A stretch of DNA of 9,125 nucleotides from Bacteroidota bacterium (GTDB lineage Bacteria; Bacteroidota; Bacteroidia; Chitinophagales; UBA2359), in the NCBI GenBank assembly GCA_020629895.1, contig JAHDCM010000120.1, positions 1-9,125 of the forward strand, written 5' to 3'. Shown here piece by piece: positions 7,401-9,125 of the stretch. The notes under the pieces were generated by a model. It did not search any database. It was not told the DNA's origin and saw nothing but the letters and a program-made list of their open reading frames with translations. How positions within the stretch are numbered: the stretch's first letter is position 1; every line of letters begins with the position of its first letter. The position numbers were made by a program, and so were the translations under genes.

Positions 7401-8106
7401 ATGGACAAAAGGTGGGGAATTAAATGCAGATATTAGCTCCTCTAAAACGGAAGATATTATAAAGATGGAGTATCATCATAAAACTGCTTATGATCTTGAA
7501 GTTTATGATGCAAGGGGATGTTTGCAAATCATTAAACATGAGCCTAAACCTGTTATCTTTTTAGATGATATGCTTCAAGTAACAAAGGATAGAGTGGGAG
7601 ATGGCGAACTGAGGGTATCTGTTGTGGGTGGTACAGGAAAGTATCATTATTCTTGGACGGGTCCCAATCGATTTAGAAGTAACAAAGAAGATATTACAGC
7701 CCTAAAAAGTGGTTGGTATGAATTAGTGGTTACTGATGAAAGGAAACAAATAGATCGCGTGCGATTTTTTCTTCCGATTTTTAAGGGTAAACAAGCCCCT
7801 AAAGAGGGACGGGCTGAGTTAGAAAGGAGCGAATCTGCTAAAACAAATCATGCTGTCTCACTGATATATAATAATCCTATTCAAGCTGAGTTGGTAATGG
7901 AATTAGTTGATCCTGCCCATGATCCTGTACCTGCCCATCTTCAAGTTTATACGCTTCAAGGAGCTTTGATTACTAGCCGAACCCTTGCAAGCAACCAACG
8001 TACTTCAATAGATGTTTCTAGCTGGCAAGATGGTATGTATATTGCCCGTTTGATTCGTGAAGGGGAAGTGTTGCAGACAGAGCAATTAGTGAAAGTGAGT
8101 CCGTAA
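4498..8106 (+). CDS. Secreted T9SS beta-propeller/PKD/SprB-like protein
   Basis: A 1202-residue exported protein with no visible catalytic residues, probably displayed on the surface or released. It starts with a basic, hydrophobic signal sequence (about 1-21). The region from about 83 to 752 resembles VPS10/sortilin-type and BNR propellers: the opening motif IGPYNVGGRT (85-94), five Asp-boxes (S/T-x-D-x-G-x-x-W/F) at 119-126, 214-221, 311-318, 365-372 and 707-714, and a closing TYGRGIWAADM (about 741-751). Two PKD-like modules follow (about 757-840 and 851-930), each with QG-[IT]-YN-[IV]-C and a later C-x4-C pair, then two SprB-like modules (about 936-1015 and 1025-1095). The last 84 residues (about 1119-1202) match a type A T9SS sorting domain: YNNPIQAELVMEL, LQVYTLQGAL, DVSSWQDGMYIARL, EQLVKV. 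It is probably secreted across the outer membrane and anchored or processed at the C-terminus. Adhesion or polymer binding is a guess; the propeller is sometimes annotated as glycosyl hydrolase without proof. Confidence 0.88.
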   Translation: MKKMLFLVMAGVCLLLSYLYFNTHPLINSVSDKVSQRTTTDENPENLETLSDDYILKLKKARKQQLALRNQKSSGEELLENVNEIGPYNVGGRTKEIAIDYDNEQNIVVASETGGAWYSTDQGVTWQPVDDFGANLRLFTVTQDLNDSNRFYLGGPNGTGLWYWDWGTSELYPVNSNIDFTDVVQIEMHPDPDEAGTFYVIGKELGGYVSLYKTTDDGANFTKVYESNETSVYFGVQDVCVFTSGNVLLTNGTEIWGSLDGDAPYERILDNTADNDSSGTTLHGEIAFCEMDEDIVYAYFMKSKFCMVYKSEDEGVTWELLETSFFKSSGADEDNFKYQAHDHAMTVYPYDCDEVILGAVRAYHSSDGGENWHWAQGGHADYHEFVYADNALFIVNDGGVYKNTVAQGATPNSSNLVDLNVGFRTMQFYASDYFPTGDGVVTGSQDNGTYLIDVGMSDFVRIGGGDGFYSEVPDDNPDIVFGTLQTGYIYRKSKSSGGVWTASLSPPRIKNGGSGIPFLTKIYHQECTSDKLYYSGKLEVAGSNRIYRLADNMCDSVSTVDPPDPALNECIWEGISSFYSSTPEVEFSDFHCEPVYFSNYGEMYRIDDLANQSAGDEVDITSNIGTIGYIRDIAMDPNDPGNVLVLGYSSSIGNVIKRSWNADEAGNAWMTINTNGLPQGIIARAIAISPFNSQHYLVGTDLGLYSTTDAGANWQLESNIPNVRISRLRIRPSDNRLFITTYGRGIWAADMKCVAETVVEAVGDYDNNTFSIYFASDMNSPISSIGWSSSPYLPIPLGLTNPWTINMNAYSQGIYNICANVTYENGCVTNTCEQLLLEFPLCCTGCPLDDVELNFTKTANGLNTNFSSDFTDSNFTYYWYYFQGADYEFMGTGKDIDYQFPTQGTYNVCMEVISDYLPDCNDVFCKEINLSDCEGLVISNWPWMINLESEYIGEMVSISGSTAPYKYKWTKGGELNADISSSKTEDIIKMEYHHKTAYDLEVYDARGCLQIIKHEPKPVIFLDDMLQVTKDRVGDGELRVSVVGGTGKYHYSWTGPNRFRSNKEDITALKSGWYELVVTDERKQIDRVRFFLPIFKGKQAPKEGRAELERSESAKTNHAVSLIYNNPIQAELVMELVDPAHDPVPAHLQVYTLQGALITSRTLASNQRTSIDVSSWQDGMYIARLIREGEVLQTEQLVKVSP

Positions 8107-8138
8107 AAACTCAATCTTCAATTGTTCAAACGTTTTTT

Positions 8139-8339
8139 GCGTGAGGGATAGTAGTGGTAGCTTGACGAAATAGTAGCTTTGTGAAGCAAGGACTAGCGGG
8201 GCTGACAGCGGAAGACACCGCTAGAACTATGCTGAACAGGCTACTATGAGGCAACTACAAGCGGATAGCCCGACCTTTTTTCGCCTCGTGCCTGTCGATG
8301 CGTTTACGCAGCGACGGGCGAGGTGAAAAAAGGACACGC
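8139..8339 (+). ncRNA. Candidate multi-helix structured RNA
   Basis: Nested helices can be traced on the plus strand. P1 is GCGTG (8139-8143) with CACGC (8335-8339). P2 is ATAGTAGC (8170-8177) with GCTACTAT (8240-8247). Inside it, P3 is CTAGCGG (8193-8199) with CCGCTAG (8218-8224). P4 is 8274-8289 with 8318-8333 (16 contiguous pairs, two of them G-T), extended by 8294-8297 with 8312-8315 and a tip stem TGCG/CGCA (8299-8302 with 8307-8310) closing a TTTA loop. The unpaired stretch GCGGATAGCCCGACC (8261-8275) between P2 and P4 resembles a motif I recall as recurring in Bacteroidota intergenic DNA. It may belong to a known class such as the Flavo-1 RNA motif, but I am unsure of that match. G+C is higher than its surroundings. 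Strand and transcription are inferred. A DNA repeat rather than an RNA remains possible. Confidence 0.55.
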
Positions 8340-8561
8340 CATAAAGGAATGATGTAAGGTTTCTGGAGACAGATTTAGTAGAGGTGTAAGATATTGTATT
8401 TGGATGCCATGTATGTGGATAGATAATATTTGCTATGGTTGTCCTCGTTTTTTCTTATTTTTATGACATTGAGGACATTTGTGTTGTTTAACTTCGGGGC
8501 TTATAGGTAGACAAATGCATCAGAAAATTGATATATAAAGTGCTTTAGTAAACAAGAATGC
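8340..8561. other. Intergenic stretch upstream of the PfpI-like gene
   Basis: AT-rich, no confident gene. It contains the inverted repeat TGTCCTC (8440-8446) / GAGGACA (8471-8477), separated by a T-rich 24-nt loop. It also overlaps the minus-strand cysteine-rich reading frame listed separately. No exact TAnnTTTG promoter or Shine-Dalgarno was found before the start codon at 8562. Confidence 0.5.
8433..8519 (-). pseudogene. Cryptic Cys-rich reading frame, possible gene remnant
   Basis: On the minus strand, one frame is open for 28 codons between a TGA and a TAG. It reads CIC, then HKCPQCHK, then a lysine-rich end, NKKKRGQP. The CxC plus CxxCH arrangement resembles a zinc-ribbon or zinc-knuckle tail. 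There is no start codon in this frame. An ATG one base upstream, in another frame (8518-8520), opens ten codons (MHLSTYKPRS) before a stop, so a frameshifted remnant of a small zinc-binding protein is conceivable. The length is well within chance for AT-rich DNA, and the call is speculative. Confidence 0.15.
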
Positions 8562-9116
8562 ATGAAAATAGCTTTTATCTTATTTGATGGTGTGACCTTA
8601 CTGGATTTTATAGGTGTTTATGATCCTATCAGTCGTTTAAAAGCTGGTGATTATGTCAAGGGATTAGCTTGGGATTTATGTGGACTGACGGAGGTGGTAA
8701 CAGATGATTATGGCTTGGAAATAAAAATAACAAAGGTGGCTCCTAATTTAGCAGATTATGATATGCTAATTGTACCTGGTGGATTTGGAACTAGAAAATT
8801 ATTAACCGATGAGGTGTTTTTAAATTGGTTGAAAACGGGTAAAGAGGTCGCTTATAAGGCATCTGTTTGTACTGGGAGTTTATTATTGGGAGCAAGTGGT
8901 ATGTTGGTTGATAAAAAAGCGACTACTCATTTTAAGATGTATGATAAATTGTCGGAATACTGTAAAGAGGTGGTAGAAGCGCGGATAGTTGAAGATGGAG
9001 ATATTATAAGTGCGGGTGCCGTTTCATCTTCTTTAGATTTGGGCTTATATATTTGTGAAAAATTAACTAATGCTGAAGTTGCTGCATTAATCAAAACGAG
9101 TATGGATTATAAGTGA
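8562..9116 (+). CDS. DJ-1/PfpI family protein, isonitrile hydratase-like
   Basis: A 184-residue protein of the DJ-1/PfpI (class I glutamine amidotransferase-like) superfamily, covering a complete single domain. It begins with the strand IAFILFDGVTLLDFIGVYDPI, holds VPGGFGTRKLL (71-81) at the oxyanion region, and the nucleophile elbow ASVCTGSLLLGASGMLVDKKATTHF, with the likely nucleophile Cys103. Asp15 and the Cys103-Thr104 pair occupy places like those reported as essential in Pseudomonas isonitrile hydratase (from memory Asp17, Cys101, Thr102), and the TTHF segment is typical of that branch and of AraC-fused GATase1-like domains. Isonitrile hydration to N-substituted formamide is therefore possible, but related proteins include sensors and glyoxalases. 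No DNA-binding domain is fused. No signal peptide is seen, so it is cytoplasmic. The ATG at 8562 gives the canonical N-terminus. It seems to be transcribed alone. Confidence 0.88.
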   Translation: MKIAFILFDGVTLLDFIGVYDPISRLKAGDYVKGLAWDLCGLTEVVTDDYGLEIKITKVAPNLADYDMLIVPGGFGTRKLLTDEVFLNWLKTGKEVAYKASVCTGSLLLGASGMLVDKKATTHFKMYDKLSEYCKEVVEARIVEDGDIISAGAVSSSLDLGLYICEKLTNAEVAALIKTSMDYK

Positions 9117-9125
9117 TATAAAAAA

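Noticed and set aside
4498..8106. Calling the large protein a sialidase because of its Asp-boxes
   Set aside because: Asp-boxes occur in many propellers; no sialidase arginine triad or RIP motif was recognised, and the opening and closing motifs fit sortilin-like propellers better.

Overview
The window looks like chromosomal DNA from a Bacteroidota bacterium, most plausibly a marine or gliding relative of the Saprospiria (Aureispira/Lewinella-like). That placement is an inference. It rests on low G+C, a large secreted protein ending in a type IX secretion (T9SS, Por) sorting domain, a TAnnTTTG-type promoter element directly before mdh, start codons without Shine-Dalgarno sequences, and long-spaced genes separated by palindromic intergenic repeats. 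No tRNA, rRNA, CRISPR array, phage gene or transposase gene was seen.

Layout from left to right: fmt, methionyl-tRNA formyltransferase (minus strand, 65-1015). A 77-nt imperfect hairpin fills the divergent gap. Next is a two-helix membrane protein of unknown function (plus, 1188-1670). It converges tail to tail, with a 10-bp gap, on an FAD-dependent amine-oxidase-like oxidoreductase (minus, 1681-2943). The 447-bp divergent gap 2944-3390 holds two further inverted-repeat structures, one of them a 163-nt MITE-like palindrome, and the mdh promoter. mdh, malate dehydrogenase of the TCA cycle (plus, start best placed at 3391, end 4329), is closed by a clear intrinsic terminator. A 1202-residue secreted protein follows (plus, 4498-8106): signal sequence, sortilin/VPS10-like beta-propeller with five Asp-boxes, two tandem cysteine-bearing PKD-like modules, two SprB-like modules and a T9SS sorting domain. 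The 455-bp gap 8107-8561 carries a roughly 200-nt element that folds as a multi-helix RNA, then a small cysteine-rich cryptic reading frame. The window ends with a DJ-1/PfpI-family protein resembling isonitrile hydratase (plus, 8562-9116).

The genes do not form an obvious operon or single pathway: fmt and mdh are housekeeping, and the others look like independent units. The most interesting material is in the intergenic DNA (the structured RNA candidate at 8139-8339, the palindrome at 3068-3230, and the related hairpins just upstream of two minus-strand genes) and in the modular architecture of the large secreted protein.
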